The position numbers and the translations under genes were made by a program. This document shows positions 53,911-63,032 of a DNA stretch of 64,000 nucleotides, piece after piece. Origin of the DNA: Marinobacter sp. 1-4A (GTDB taxonomy: Bacteria; Pseudomonadota; Gammaproteobacteria; Pseudomonadales; Oleiphilaceae); NCBI RefSeq assembly GCF_016597725.1, contig NZ_VCGY01000002.1:310001-374000 (forward strand), in the 5' to 3' direction. Every line of letters begins with the position of its first letter. Position 1 is the stretch's first letter. The notes below the pieces were generated by a model. That model did no database searches. It was not told where the DNA came from and worked only from the letters and a program-made list of their open reading frames with translations.

Positions 53911-54020
53911 GCACAGTCAGGAAGGCCCTGTCCCGGAACCGCTACAAGCACGTCCGTGTGCGCTTGGCGTAGGCCATCCATGGCCTACGACATTCCGGGA
54001 CAGGGCCTTCCTAACTGTGC
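53911..54020. repeat. 110-bp cloverleaf-like inverted repeat element
   Basis: Arms of 28 bp at 53911-53938 and 53993-54020 are complementary except at one position. The 54-bp centre holds a second perfect 9-bp hairpin (GTAGGCCAT / ATGGCCTAC, 53969-53988) and a small CACG/CGTG stem near 53949-53958. The whole would fold as a stem with two inner hairpins. It is in the 288-bp gap between convergent genes and encodes nothing. It resembles a REP/MITE-type palindromic element; it could act as a bidirectional terminator. Confidence 0.75.
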
Positions 54021-54150
54021 AATCTGGCTAACTTGAAATCTCATCAAAAATACGAAAAGAAGCCCGATATATCTTAGCTGCGCGAACGAGGTTGGTGGGG
54101 TTGGTCTGCACCATAGCAATCAGGCTACAAACGAGGAAAACTCCTAGCTA

Positions 54151-54744
54151 CTAGCCCCAAATGCCCTCAGCAACCAACCCCCAACTCTCGTCAAAATCAG
54201 CCGTAGGCAATCGGGAGAACGACGAGCGGATAAACCGCTGGATTCGGCCTTCCATGAATACAAGAACAGAATCCGCCGCCCGTGTGGCACTGGTGCGTGG
54301 CCGCAAGCCCTGGCGGATTTCGCCTTCTTTCAGGGTTTGCCGCACCTGCGTTTCCAAGCGCTCGAAGAACTGCGAGGCACGCTTGCGTAAAGCCTCGTTT
54401 TCGCCCACCAACGCATCACCAGTGAGAACACAACACAACCCCGGATTACGCTCCGCAAAAACCAGAACCAAGTGCACCACTTGCTGCAAACGAACCCGCA
54501 CGTCTTCCTGATCCTGCAGAATAACCTGGCAACGAGAAAATACCGCTTCTTCCGCAAACTCCAGAAGCGCTTCAAACATTTTGCGCTTGCTAGGAAAATG
54601 GCGGTACAGCGCCGCCTCTGTTACACCAACGGACTTGGCGAGAACAGAGGTAGTGAGTCTGGCGCCTGGGTCCTTTTCCAGCAACTCCAAGAGAGCGTGG
54701 AGAATCGCTTCTCGGCGGCTGGGTTTCTGATCGGTTATGGCCAT
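54151..54744 (-). CDS. slmA: Nucleoid occlusion factor SlmA (TetR family)
   Basis: 197 aa. The N-terminal TetR HTH contains SVGVTEAALYRHFPSKRKMF, nearly identical to E. coli SlmA, with ERNPGL and LTGDAL in the body and the C-terminal FIRSSFSRLPTADFDESW. It binds DNA away from the terminus and blocks FtsZ assembly over the nucleoid (known for the family). It is a single gene, convergent with the IMPase gene across the palindromic element. Confidence 0.93.
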   Translation of the reverse strand: MAITDQKPSRREAILHALLELLEKDPGARLTTSVLAKSVGVTEAALYRHFPSKRKMFEALLEFAEEAVFSRCQVILQDQEDVRVRLQQVVHLVLVFAERNPGLCCVLTGDALVGENEALRKRASQFFERLETQVRQTLKEGEIRQGLRPRTSATRAADSVLVFMEGRIQRFIRSSFSRLPTADFDESWGLVAEGIWG

Positions 54745-54772
54745 ACTGCAGCGCTCTTAATCAGAAGTTGAA

Positions 54773-55582
54773 TCAGAAAAAAGTACCGTCAATAGGCGAA
54801 GAGGCACTTGCATAGAGCTTTTTGGGCATCCGCCCAGCGAGATAAGCTTCGCGACCTGCTTCAATAGCCAAACGCATGGCATTGGCCATTTTAATAGGGT
54901 CTTTGGCTTGTGCGATGGCGGTGTTCATTAGTACGCCGTCGCAGCCCAATTCCATGGCGATGGTGGCATCAGAGGCCGTGCCCACACCGGCATCCACCAG
55001 TACGGGCACCTTAGCGTTTTCGACGATCAGCCGAATGTTGTAACGGTTCTGAATACCCAGCCCGGAGCCTATGGGTGCGCCCAAAGGCATGATCGCGATA
55101 CAGCCCATTTCCTCAAGACGCATGGCCAGTAAGGGGTCGTCCGAGCAGTAGACCATTACCTTGAAGCCGTCTTTAATCAACTCTTCGGCGGCCACCAAAG
55201 TTTCCGGCATATTCGGGTATAGCGTTTTATGCTCACCCAACACTTCCAGCTTCACCAGATCGCGGCCGTCAAGCAGTTCTCTTGCTAGCTTACAGGTGCG
55301 AACTGCATCTTTGGCGGTGTAACAACCGGCTGTGTTGGGCAGGATGGTGTAGTGTTCCGGGGAGATCACATCCAATAGATTTGGCTCGTCTGGGTTCTGA
55401 CCCAAGTTGGTGCGGCGAACCGCCACGGTCACAATGTCGGCGCCGCTCATTTCGATGGCGTGGCCAGTTTCCATCAGGTCGCGATATTTGCCGGTGCCAA
55501 CCAGCAACCGTGACTGGTAAATACGGCCAGCAATTTCAAGAGGTTTGTCTTCAGGCAACTGAATCTCGGGCGTGTCGGTCAT
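54773..55582 (-). CDS. thiG: Thiazole synthase
   Basis: 269 aa. Forms the thiazole ring of thiamine from deoxyxylulose phosphate, dehydroglycine and sulfur carried by ThiS. Visible features include [25 protein letters not shown] and [13 protein letters not shown]. Together with thiS (68 bp upstream on the same strand) it makes a thiSG unit. No TPP riboswitch was recognised upstream. Confidence 0.96.
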   Translation of the reverse strand: MTDTPEIQLPEDKPLEIAGRIYQSRLLVGTGKYRDLMETGHAIEMSGADIVTVAVRRTNLGQNPDEPNLLDVISPEHYTILPNTAGCYTAKDAVRTCKLARELLDGRDLVKLEVLGEHKTLYPNMPETLVAAEELIKDGFKVMVYCSDDPLLAMRLEEMGCIAIMPLGAPIGSGLGIQNRYNIRLIVENAKVPVLVDAGVGTASDATIAMELGCDGVLMNTAIAQAKDPIKMANAMRLAIEAGREAYLAGRMPKKLYASASSPIDGTFF

Positions 55583-55650
55583 AGTGTTTCCGGGTTGATG
55601 AAACGTAGTGATGTAAATTCACAAATTAAAGAATTGCGGGTAGGCGGGTT

Positions 55651-55851
55651 TTACCCGCCTCCAATCGCGTGAACAACTTCCACGCGATCATCATTACTTA
55701 GGGCAAATTCGGCATGTTGGCTGCGGGGTACTATGTCTTCATTTACCTCCACCGCCAGTCGCTTACCGGCGAGAGCCATTTTTTCTAACAATGCGGCAAC
55801 CGTGGCCCCTTCTGGCAGCTCCATGGCTTCGCCATTTACCTGAACCTGCAT
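55651..55851 (-). CDS. thiS: Sulfur carrier protein ThiS
   Basis: 66 aa ubiquitin-like sulfur carrier. It begins MQVQVNGEAMELPEG and ends in the essential Gly-Gly tail (AIGGG), which is thiocarboxylated. The start ATG 55851 fits the family; the frame is open to 55896 inside the DUF423 gene. Confidence 0.92.
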   Translation of the reverse strand: MQVQVNGEAMELPEGATVAALLEKMALAGKRLAVEVNEDIVPRSQHAEFALSNDDRVEVVHAIGGG

Positions 55852-55858
55852 AGCATTC

Positions 55859-56248
55859 TTAACCTCTGTTTTGAGTCCCATTCTGGCGAAGGCCAACGGT
55901 CAGCAGTAGTGCCCAGCCAATCATAAAACATATACCGCCAAGAGGCGTAATCGGGCCAACCCAGCGTATGTCTGTCAGCACTAGCGTATACAAGCTGCCA
56001 CTGAATAGCAGGATGCCTAAAGAAAAGAAGCCTGCAGCCAAGCTCAGTCGCCGCCGTGAAAGCCCAAATCCGGATAACAGGGCAACCAGCACCAGCGCGA
56101 TGGCGTGATACATCTGATAGGTAACGGCTGTTTGAAAAACCTCTAAGCTACGCTCACTCACTATATTGCGCAGGCCATGAGCACCAAACGCTCCAGCCAT
56201 AACCGCTGTCACCGCAAAAAAAGCGCCTGTAATGATGGGAAGGCGCAT
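55859..56248 (-). CDS. DUF423 small membrane protein
   Basis: 129 aa with four membrane helices. The conserved family segment is AGAFGAHGLRNIVSERSLEVFQTAVTYQMYHAIAL. Function unknown. ATG 56248 begins just before the first helix; a GTG at 56287 would add 13 residues and overlap apaH. thiS follows 7 bp downstream, so they are likely co-transcribed. Confidence 0.85.
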   Translation of the reverse strand: MRLPIITGAFFAVTAVMAGAFGAHGLRNIVSERSLEVFQTAVTYQMYHAIALVLVALLSGFGLSRRRLSLAAGFFSLGILLFSGSLYTLVLTDIRWVGPITPLGGICFMIGWALLLTVGLRQNGTQNRG

Positions 56249-56276
56249 AACGTTTGTTGGATGCGACTCTATAGAT

Positions 56277-57077
56277 TCAGCAGTCACAGTGGATTTTCTC
56301 CCCAGTGTCCAGATTCATCATCGTGAGGGCTCCGCCCCAAACGCAGCCAGTATCTAAACCAATAAACTGTGTACTGCCTGTCTCACCTTCGATGGCCGCC
56401 CAATGCCCGAAAATCACTTTTAAATCATCAGCGCGCGGAAATTCAAACCAGGGCGTAAATCCCTTGGGCGCCTTGCCTGCCGACTCTTTTGCAGTCAGCT
56501 CAAGCCTGCCGTCTTCGGCAATAAAGCGCATTCGGGTGAAATAGTTGGTGATGACCCGCCAACGATCCATGCCAGTGAGCTTTTCATTCCAGCCTTCTGG
56601 CTTGTTGCCGTACATATGCGCAAAGTATTCTGGAGCCTGTTCTCCACGAATAACATCTTCCACTTCCCGCGCACTGGCAAGGGCCTGCTGGATACTCCAA
56701 ATATGAGGAATACCTGCGTGGGCCATCATGATGTTGCGGTCAGAATCGTACACGCACAGATTTTGCTGGCGTAGCCAGTTCACTAACTTATCGCGATCCG
56801 GAGCATTCAGTATCTCTGCGAGTGTGTCTTTGCGCTTCGGCGCATGGCCACCAAGAGACACTGCCAGCAGGTGCAGATCGTGATTACCCAGAACCACCAC
56901 AGCGGCACTGCCCAAGCTTTCAATATAACGCAAGGTTTTCAGGGAGGAGGGTCCCCGGTTAATCAAATCACCCGCCACCCAAAGGCGGTCTCGGGAAGGC
57001 GAAAAATCCACCTTGGCCAGAACATCCTGCAAGCGATCGTAACAGCCCTGAATATCGCCTATGGCGTAATCAGTCAT
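56277..57077 (-). CDS. apaH: Symmetrical diadenosine tetraphosphatase
   Basis: 266 aa metallophosphatase that splits Ap4A to two ADP. The motifs are [32 protein letters not shown] and AHAGIPHIW. Start ATG 57077 overlaps the end of rsmA by 8 bp, as in the conserved surA-pdxA-rsmA-apaH operon. Confidence 0.95.
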   Translation of the reverse strand: MTDYAIGDIQGCYDRLQDVLAKVDFSPSRDRLWVAGDLINRGPSSLKTLRYIESLGSAAVVVLGNHDLHLLAVSLGGHAPKRKDTLAEILNAPDRDKLVNWLRQQNLCVYDSDRNIMMAHAGIPHIWSIQQALASAREVEDVIRGEQAPEYFAHMYGNKPEGWNEKLTGMDRWRVITNYFTRMRFIAEDGRLELTAKESAGKAPKGFTPWFEFPRADDLKVIFGHWAAIEGETGSTQFIGLDTGCVWGGALTMMNLDTGEKIHCDC

Positions 57078-57921
57078 GGCTGTCTCCGCACACGTCTCCT
57101 GCGCTTCCCTCACCGGGCTGGGCTCGGCTTTTTTCGTCTGTTAGCGCATCCGCAATACTTACGTAGTCGGCCAAACTGAGGTTTTCCGGCCGCAGGCCGT
57201 CATTGATGCCCAAAGCTTGCAGTTGCTCAACCGTTACCAGCCCTGCCAGCGCCTTACGCAGAGTTTTTCGGCGCGCGTTAAACGCTGTCCTTACCACGGC
57301 CTGCAAGGTGACAAGATCCTTTGCAGGATGCGGAAGCTCTGCGTGGGGCACCAGCCGCACAATGGCGGAATCCACTTTTGGTGCGGGCCGGAAGGCGCCG
57401 GGGCCTACTTCAAACAACGGCTGAACTTTGCAGAAATACTGGGTCATGATGCCCAACCGGCCGTAATTATTATCACCGGGTACCGCTGCCATCCGCTGTA
57501 CGACTTCTTTCTGCAACATGAAGTGCATGTCTTGCACCACGCCTGACTGGGCCAGCAAGTGAAAAATCAGGGGAGTGGAGATGTTATAAGGCAAGTTACC
57601 AATGATGCGCAGAGGCCTCTCATCCACAAGCTGGCTGAAGTCAAACTTCAGTGCGTCGGCTTCGTGGATGTGAAAATCGGGGTAGTTGAAAAACTTGGTG
57701 CGCAGCACAGGAATGAGATCGCGGTCTAGCTCCACCACCTGAAGTTTCGGATTAACCGCGAGAATTTCCTCTGTTATTGCGCCAAGCCCCGGGCCTATTT
57801 CGACAATGGCGTCGTCTGGCTTGGGGTGAATGGCGCGAATAATGCGCTCAATCACACCCGGATCGTGAAGAAAATTCTGGCCAAACCGTTTTCTGGCCTG
57901 ATGGCCGGCTTTTTTGCTCAC
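57070..57921 (-). CDS. rsmA: 16S rRNA dimethyladenosine transferase (KsgA)
   Basis: 283 aa. Dimethylates two adjacent adenines near the 3' end of 16S rRNA. It begins [16 protein letters not shown], with the SAM loop [12 protein letters not shown] and the catalytic NLPYNIST motif (about residue 110). It is immediately adjacent to pdxA (no gap) and overlaps apaH. Confidence 0.96.
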   Translation of the reverse strand: MSKKAGHQARKRFGQNFLHDPGVIERIIRAIHPKPDDAIVEIGPGLGAITEEILAVNPKLQVVELDRDLIPVLRTKFFNYPDFHIHEADALKFDFSQLVDERPLRIIGNLPYNISTPLIFHLLAQSGVVQDMHFMLQKEVVQRMAAVPGDNNYGRLGIMTQYFCKVQPLFEVGPGAFRPAPKVDSAIVRLVPHAELPHPAKDLVTLQAVVRTAFNARRKTLRKALAGLVTVEQLQALGINDGLRPENLSLADYVSIADALTDEKSRAQPGEGSAGDVCGDSHD

Positions 57922-58929
57922 TCAGATTTCTCTCTTAGTAGCGGATTTGAGGGAGCGCGCCATTTGCTCGCCCACTCGAATAGCGGTATGCAAACTGCCC
58001 GCATCGGCCTTGCCGGTGCCAGCGAGGTCCAGAGCCGTGCCGTGATCCACGGATGTGCGCACTATGGGCAACCCAAGGGTGATGTTTACCGCGCGCCCAA
58101 AGCCCTGAAATTTAAGCACCGGCAAGCCCTGATCGTGATACATGGCCAAGGCGGCATCGGCGTCGTCTAACCAATGGGGCGTGAACAGCGTGTCTGCCGG
58201 TAGGGGGCCGACCACCTGTATTCCTTGGGCGCGGAGGGTCTCAAGGGTTGGCTCAATCACTTCAATCTCTTCCCGGCCAAGGTGGCCACTTTCACCCGCA
58301 TGGGGATTTAGCCCCGCAACCAAAATTTTTGGCTGCGCAATTCCAAAAAATGTTTTCAGATCGGCGTTCAAAATGGTGGCGACTTGCGTCAAACGCTCGG
58401 GCGTAATCGCGGCGGACACGTCTTTGAGGGGCAAGTGAGTGGTTACCAAGGCTACTCGTAGCTCTTCAGTGGCCAGCATCATAACTACCCGTTCAACGCC
58501 ACAGAGCTCCTGCAAAAATTCAGTATGACCACTGAACTCAATACCCGCTTCGTTGATCACGCCTTTGTGTACCGGCGCCGTGACCATGCCGTCGAAATCA
58601 CCCTCAAGACAGCCTTTGGCCGCAACTGTGAGTGTGTCCAAAACATAGCGACTGTTAGCCGTGTCGAGCTTGCCCGCTTGGTGCGAAGTACAGCCTTCTA
58701 CATGCAATACGGAAAGCTCGCCCACACCCTTTCTTGGCTCCATATCAGGCCGCCAAGCATGTAGCTTTACGTCGAGCCCTAGAAGTCTGGCTCGCGCCTC
58801 CAGCATTGGCTGGCTGGCAACCAACACCACGCCCACATCACGCTTCGCTGCAGCCAACGCCAGACACAGCTCGGGGCCAATGCCTGCTGGCTCTCCGGCA
58901 GTCAGTGCGAGAACAATGTCTTCAGCCAT
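57922..58929 (-). CDS. pdxA: 4-hydroxythreonine-4-phosphate dehydrogenase
   Basis: 335 aa enzyme of the deoxyxylulose-dependent vitamin B6 pathway. It starts VLALTAGEPAGIGPELCLAL. Metal-binding motifs SGHTEFL and GLNPHAGESGHLG and the C-terminal YHDQGLPVLK are present. The ATG overlaps the stop of surA (TAATG). Confidence 0.96.
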   Translation of the reverse strand: MAEDIVLALTAGEPAGIGPELCLALAAAKRDVGVVLVASQPMLEARARLLGLDVKLHAWRPDMEPRKGVGELSVLHVEGCTSHQAGKLDTANSRYVLDTLTVAAKGCLEGDFDGMVTAPVHKGVINEAGIEFSGHTEFLQELCGVERVVMMLATEELRVALVTTHLPLKDVSAAITPERLTQVATILNADLKTFFGIAQPKILVAGLNPHAGESGHLGREEIEVIEPTLETLRAQGIQVVGPLPADTLFTPHWLDDADAALAMYHDQGLPVLKFQGFGRAVNITLGLPIVRTSVDHGTALDLAGTGKADAGSLHTAIRVGEQMARSLKSATKREI

Positions 58930-60290
58930 TATTTTGCAGTTTCCTGCGCATTGGCAGACTCATCTTCTGCTGCATTGTCTGCATACTCACCTTTGAACTC
59001 GACAAAGGCCTCATCCCGGATTTCTCTGAGCCAGTTTTGCAGCTCGGTTTCAAACTTACGGCGATAAATCGCCTGACGGGCTTCGGCTTCTTTCACGTCT
59101 GTACTGATATCTTTTTGGCGACGCTCTTCAACCTGCAGAATATGCCAGCCAAATTGCGAGCGGAACGGGCCTTTATATTCGCCGACACTGGCCTCCTGCA
59201 TAGCCTGTTCAAACGCGGGCACCATTTGGCCCGGGCTTACCCAGCCAAGATTGCCACCGTCAGAGCCGGATACTGGGTCGTCTGAATACTGTCGCGCCAA
59301 CACGGCAAAATCAGCACCGTCTTGAAGCTGTTGAGACAGTTCGCGAATGGTCGCTTCCGCCTCAGTGTCCGTAATGGCTTCAGACGGACGAATCAGAATA
59401 TGGCGTACGCGGTTTTGCTGGATAACCTGCTTTTGGGTGCCCCCGCGCTTCTCCATCACCATGACCATGTGAAAGCCGCTGTTGTTCTCCAGAACCTCGG
59501 AAGGAATGCCAACTTCAAGCTCTGGTACAACTGGCGCCACCAGTGATGGTAACTGGCGTTCGCTACGCCAACCCATATCACCGCCTTCAAGGGCATTGCT
59601 GGCATCGGATTCAGCTACCGCTACCTCGCGAAAATCTCGACCATCGAGAATCGCAGCACGAAGCTCTTCTGCTTTCTCGCGGGTGGCGTCTACAGCTGCA
59701 TCATCAGCCGGGTTATCCAGTTCGATAAAAATATAAGCGAGCCGGTATTCGGCGTCGTTGCCACCTGTGGATTCCAGTGCTTGCAGATAGTTTTCAACTT
59801 CTCGTTCGGTTACGCGAACCCGGTTACCAACCTGTCGCTGCTGTACACGGCCAGTGAGCATTTCCTGACGAATCTGCTCCCGAGCCTGCCGGTAGCTTAC
59901 GCCCTCAACGGCAAGTTGGTCTTCAAACTCGGCTAAACTAAGGCCATTACGCTCAGCAATGTTGGCGATGGTTTCGTTCAGCTCGTTATCGCTGATGCGC
60001 ATGCCCATTCTATCCGCCATTTGCAGCTGGACCGATTCGGTAATCAATTGTTCCAGAACCCGCTCTTCAAGGAGGCGTCGGGGCGGCAGGCCGGTTCCTT
60101 GGGCACTGAGACGCCCGGTGATTGTGTTGATTCTGGCTTCCAGTTCAGTTTGGAGGATCACATCGTCATCAACAATGGCTACTACCTGATCAAGCAACTT
60201 GCGCTCGGCCTGAGCCGCAAAAGAAAGCACCACTGCCAACAGCATCAGCAGTGTTTGTAAACCCTGGCGAATCGTCGCCTTCATAATCAC
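58929..60290 (-). CDS. surA: Periplasmic chaperone and peptidyl-prolyl isomerase SurA
   Basis: 453 aa outer-membrane-protein chaperone. The signal peptide (to about AAQA) is followed by the N-terminal SurA domain (DQVVAIVDDDVILQTELEARI) and two parvulin domains, the second with RVRHILIRPSE and DGGNLGWVSPGQMVPAFEQA. The start is ATG 60290 or 60284. lptD lies 89 bp upstream on the same strand, the usual lptD-surA order. Confidence 0.94.
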   Translation of the reverse strand: MIMKATIRQGLQTLLMLLAVVLSFAAQAERKLLDQVVAIVDDDVILQTELEARINTITGRLSAQGTGLPPRRLLEERVLEQLITESVQLQMADRMGMRISDNELNETIANIAERNGLSLAEFEDQLAVEGVSYRQAREQIRQEMLTGRVQQRQVGNRVRVTEREVENYLQALESTGGNDAEYRLAYIFIELDNPADDAAVDATREKAEELRAAILDGRDFREVAVAESDASNALEGGDMGWRSERQLPSLVAPVVPELEVGIPSEVLENNSGFHMVMVMEKRGGTQKQVIQQNRVRHILIRPSEAITDTEAEATIRELSQQLQDGADFAVLARQYSDDPVSGSDGGNLGWVSPGQMVPAFEQAMQEASVGEYKGPFRSQFGWHILQVEERRQKDISTDVKEAEARQAIYRRKFETELQNWLREIRDEAFVEFKGEYADNAAEDESANAQETAK

Positions 60291-60379
60291 CTCTTAATGA
60301 AGAAATAAGCCTGCGGATAGGGTACCGGAATGGCACAGTTGCCGTCAGGGGGTGTAAATAGCAGCGTTAATCAGACGGC

Positions 60380-62749
60380 TCAGAAACGACGCCGCTCTCG
60401 CTCGTCAAAACCATAAATAGCCTTAGAGATCGATGTGGATGCGCCGCCACTGCCACCCAGACCTTTTAGCTGAACCTGAAACAGCAAACGGCTATCCAGA
60501 GTTTGGTCATCCGTCAGATAATTCTGGTGAACCATTTGGATACTCCAGCAACAGTTGTTGTACTCGATCCCGGCAAGCGAACCAACGGTGCGATCCAAGT
60601 CCGAATCGTACACCCAGCGACCGATAAGGCTAACACGGTCTGTTGCCGGTATAACCGCCGCAATATCCGATTGCTCCAACTCTCCCTTGCTGTAGGTATG
60701 GCCAATACTCGCCAGATACCGGTAATCCCTGGAATGAAAGATCAGCTGGCTGCGCCCCTCTTCAGTATCGCCTGTCTCAGGGTCCCATAGCCCTGAAGAC
60801 CGAACCTGCAGATTTTGAAAAGGGTTTAATACCACTTCGCCCGCCAGCGGCGAGCGGCTGCGATCACCCCCGCCCTCCCCGAAGAGAGTCACCTCGCGAT
60901 CGTCAAAATACTGAATCTGGCCGATACTGAAACGGGCCCGTTCGGAGCCGGTCACCAGATCATTAAAGCGGCTGGTCAAGGCCACCGCTAACTGGTTGGC
61001 ATCACCCACCCGATCGCCTCCAACAAAGCGGTCTGGCCGGAATAACTGCTCAAAGCGGAAGGTCTGCAAGGCGGTATCAAACGAGGGGATGTCGTTCTGG
61101 TCCGCTTCCGCATCAGCCCAGGCGTAATACAGGCGGGGCTCAAGGGTTTGGTTGTAGGGCACATCGAACAAGGTAGATTGGCGATCAAAATACAGGCCGT
61201 TGTCCCACTCCACCACTGGAACGGTGCGATCGAAACTGTCACTACCGGCACTGTAATCTTCCAGCTCGTAACGGGTGTAGTCCAAGCTGAGCGACGGGCG
61301 GCTGAAGCCCCAAAGGGCGCGCATTGGCAACGCCAACTCAGGGCGAGCCAGAAAACGCTGGCCGTTGGCCTTATCGAGCCCTGTCAGCGTGTCGTTGTCA
61401 CGGTAGAACCAGCTGTACTGACTCTCTAGTCCGGCCTCTAGCCAGCCTGCTTCCGTGCTGCCAGCGTAGATCATCTCTGGCAGTTGGGCGTAAGGCCTAT
61501 CCGCCTGTGCAATTCGGTCGCTGACGGTCTGGTAGTCGTTAAGATATACATCAAAAAACTGATTCGAGCCTTGATAGCGCACACCGCCTTTGCGCTGCAG
61601 ATGCGTGGTCTGGTCAATTTCCAGACTACGGTTCAGGTCGCTCAGGTAATCCTCGTCACTGACTGCAGAAAAATCACCATACCCCGTCCAGCCACTGCCC
61701 AATGCCGCCCGCGTGGCGGCATCCAACCCCCAGCGCTGGCCAGACTCCCCGGGGTTCTCATCCTCGTAGTCGGAATCATTATCTATATAGCCAAGCTGTA
61801 GAGTTGTTTGGCCAAAATCGCTTAGGTAACGACCCTCAACCTCGTTGAACAGCCCACGGCCATGAATGTACTGCGGCGTTAGAGTGGCATCGTAATGGGG
61901 GGCCAGATTCAGATAATAAGGGGCCGCCAGAAAGACTCCGCTCCCTGCGCTGGACGAACCAAATTGCGGGTAAAGAAAGCCGGTTTTGCGGCGGTCGTCA
62001 ATGGGAAAGCTGGCGTAAGGCCAGTAAAACACCGGTACATCTAAAACCTCAAGACGAACATGTTTCGCTGTTCCGAAGCCCTCGTTCTGATCCAATTCAA
62101 TCTCGGAAGCAACAATAGCCCAATCGTTTTGCCGGGGACCACAGGTGGTTAACATGCCATCGCGAATTTCTACCAATGAGTCGTCTAGCCGCGACAGGCT
62201 ACCGGCCCTACCACGCATTTCCGGCCCGTGCAGAAGGAAGGTCGCGGTGTTGATATCAAAGCGCCCTGAGTCCACATCGTACTCTGCCCGCTCCCCAGTC
62301 AACAAAAAGCCGTTCCCGCGGCTGACCAAAGGACCTTCAATCGATAACTGGCCAATATTCTGGTTATACCTTGCTTCGGAGCCAGACACACGGAAGCTCC
62401 CCTGACGCACCTGAACATCGCCTTGGAGATACAGTTCCTGATCAATCTCATAGCGGGCGCTCAGGCCGCTCGCCTGCAAGGCGGCCGCCTCGACAGCCGT
62501 TTCACCAAAAACCCCCGAACTGCCTTCTTCGGAGCCAAGCGGCAAGTACCCGCCTGCGCAAAATGCCGGTAGCGAATGTCTGACAGCATCCGGAAGCTGG
62601 CTTTTCGGGCGCCAATCTATTTCAGCGGCAGAAGGTGCTTCTTCAGCGGAGGACAAACCAGCCACCGACATTAGAGCGCATCCGGCAAGCAGGCCCACAA
62701 GCCGGCGCGGCAATGTGCCTTTCTGCGCTTGCAGATAGCTGTCGGGCAT
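60380..62749 (-). CDS. lptD: LPS-assembly outer-membrane protein LptD
   Basis: 789 aa beta-barrel that inserts lipopolysaccharide into the outer leaflet with LptE. The signal peptide ends near LSSA. An OstA-type jellyroll is at about 75-200 (YLQGDVQVRQGSFRVSG), followed by the barrel. Four conserved Cys are seen: one near residue 64 (FCAGGY), one in TTCGPR, and the pair in NNCCWS near the C-terminus, which form the known inter-domain disulfides. ATG 62749 gives a proper signal peptide; the frame is open to 62815. Confidence 0.93.
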   Translation of the reverse strand: MPDSYLQAQKGTLPRRLVGLLAGCALMSVAGLSSAEEAPSAAEIDWRPKSQLPDAVRHSLPAFCAGGYLPLGSEEGSSGVFGETAVEAAALQASGLSARYEIDQELYLQGDVQVRQGSFRVSGSEARYNQNIGQLSIEGPLVSRGNGFLLTGERAEYDVDSGRFDINTATFLLHGPEMRGRAGSLSRLDDSLVEIRDGMLTTCGPRQNDWAIVASEIELDQNEGFGTAKHVRLEVLDVPVFYWPYASFPIDDRRKTGFLYPQFGSSSAGSGVFLAAPYYLNLAPHYDATLTPQYIHGRGLFNEVEGRYLSDFGQTTLQLGYIDNDSDYEDENPGESGQRWGLDAATRAALGSGWTGYGDFSAVSDEDYLSDLNRSLEIDQTTHLQRKGGVRYQGSNQFFDVYLNDYQTVSDRIAQADRPYAQLPEMIYAGSTEAGWLEAGLESQYSWFYRDNDTLTGLDKANGQRFLARPELALPMRALWGFSRPSLSLDYTRYELEDYSAGSDSFDRTVPVVEWDNGLYFDRQSTLFDVPYNQTLEPRLYYAWADAEADQNDIPSFDTALQTFRFEQLFRPDRFVGGDRVGDANQLAVALTSRFNDLVTGSERARFSIGQIQYFDDREVTLFGEGGGDRSRSPLAGEVVLNPFQNLQVRSSGLWDPETGDTEEGRSQLIFHSRDYRYLASIGHTYSKGELEQSDIAAVIPATDRVSLIGRWVYDSDLDRTVGSLAGIEYNNCCWSIQMVHQNYLTDDQTLDSRLLFQVQLKGLGGSGGASTSISKAIYGFDERERRRF

Positions 62750-63032
62750 TGGCACGATGGCAAGATTCCTGTTCCAGTTGCATGAAGGAGTGTGCATGGC
62801 GCAACGGGGCACCAATACACAAACAACAGCGGCCTAGTTTACACATGCCTCTGAAGCTTGTTAACGGAAACGGGGCCGGATACACGAAACTCCGCTGCAA
62901 AAGCGCGTTACCCTCTTTATACTCCTTGCAAAGGAGCCGTGATAACAGCACCTGAATAGTACACGTGCTCATGGCTTGTACACTGTTTTGACATCAATGC
63001 ACTTTAATAACGCCAGGACAATCGCCCGAGCT
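62750..63032. promoter_or_regulatory. Divergent promoter region of lptD and amgK
   Basis: 283 bp between the two starts. It holds a perfect inverted repeat CTCCTT GCA AAGGAG at about 62922-62936 and a TTGACA hexamer at 62988-62993 with no good -10 partner at normal spacing. No gene was seen in it. A sigma-E-type promoter for lptD could not be recognised by eye. Confidence 0.4.

Noticed and set aside
55583..55650. TPP riboswitch upstream of thiG
   Set aside because: The 68-bp gap between thiS and thiG has no THI-box-like segments, and the genes upstream are co-directional.
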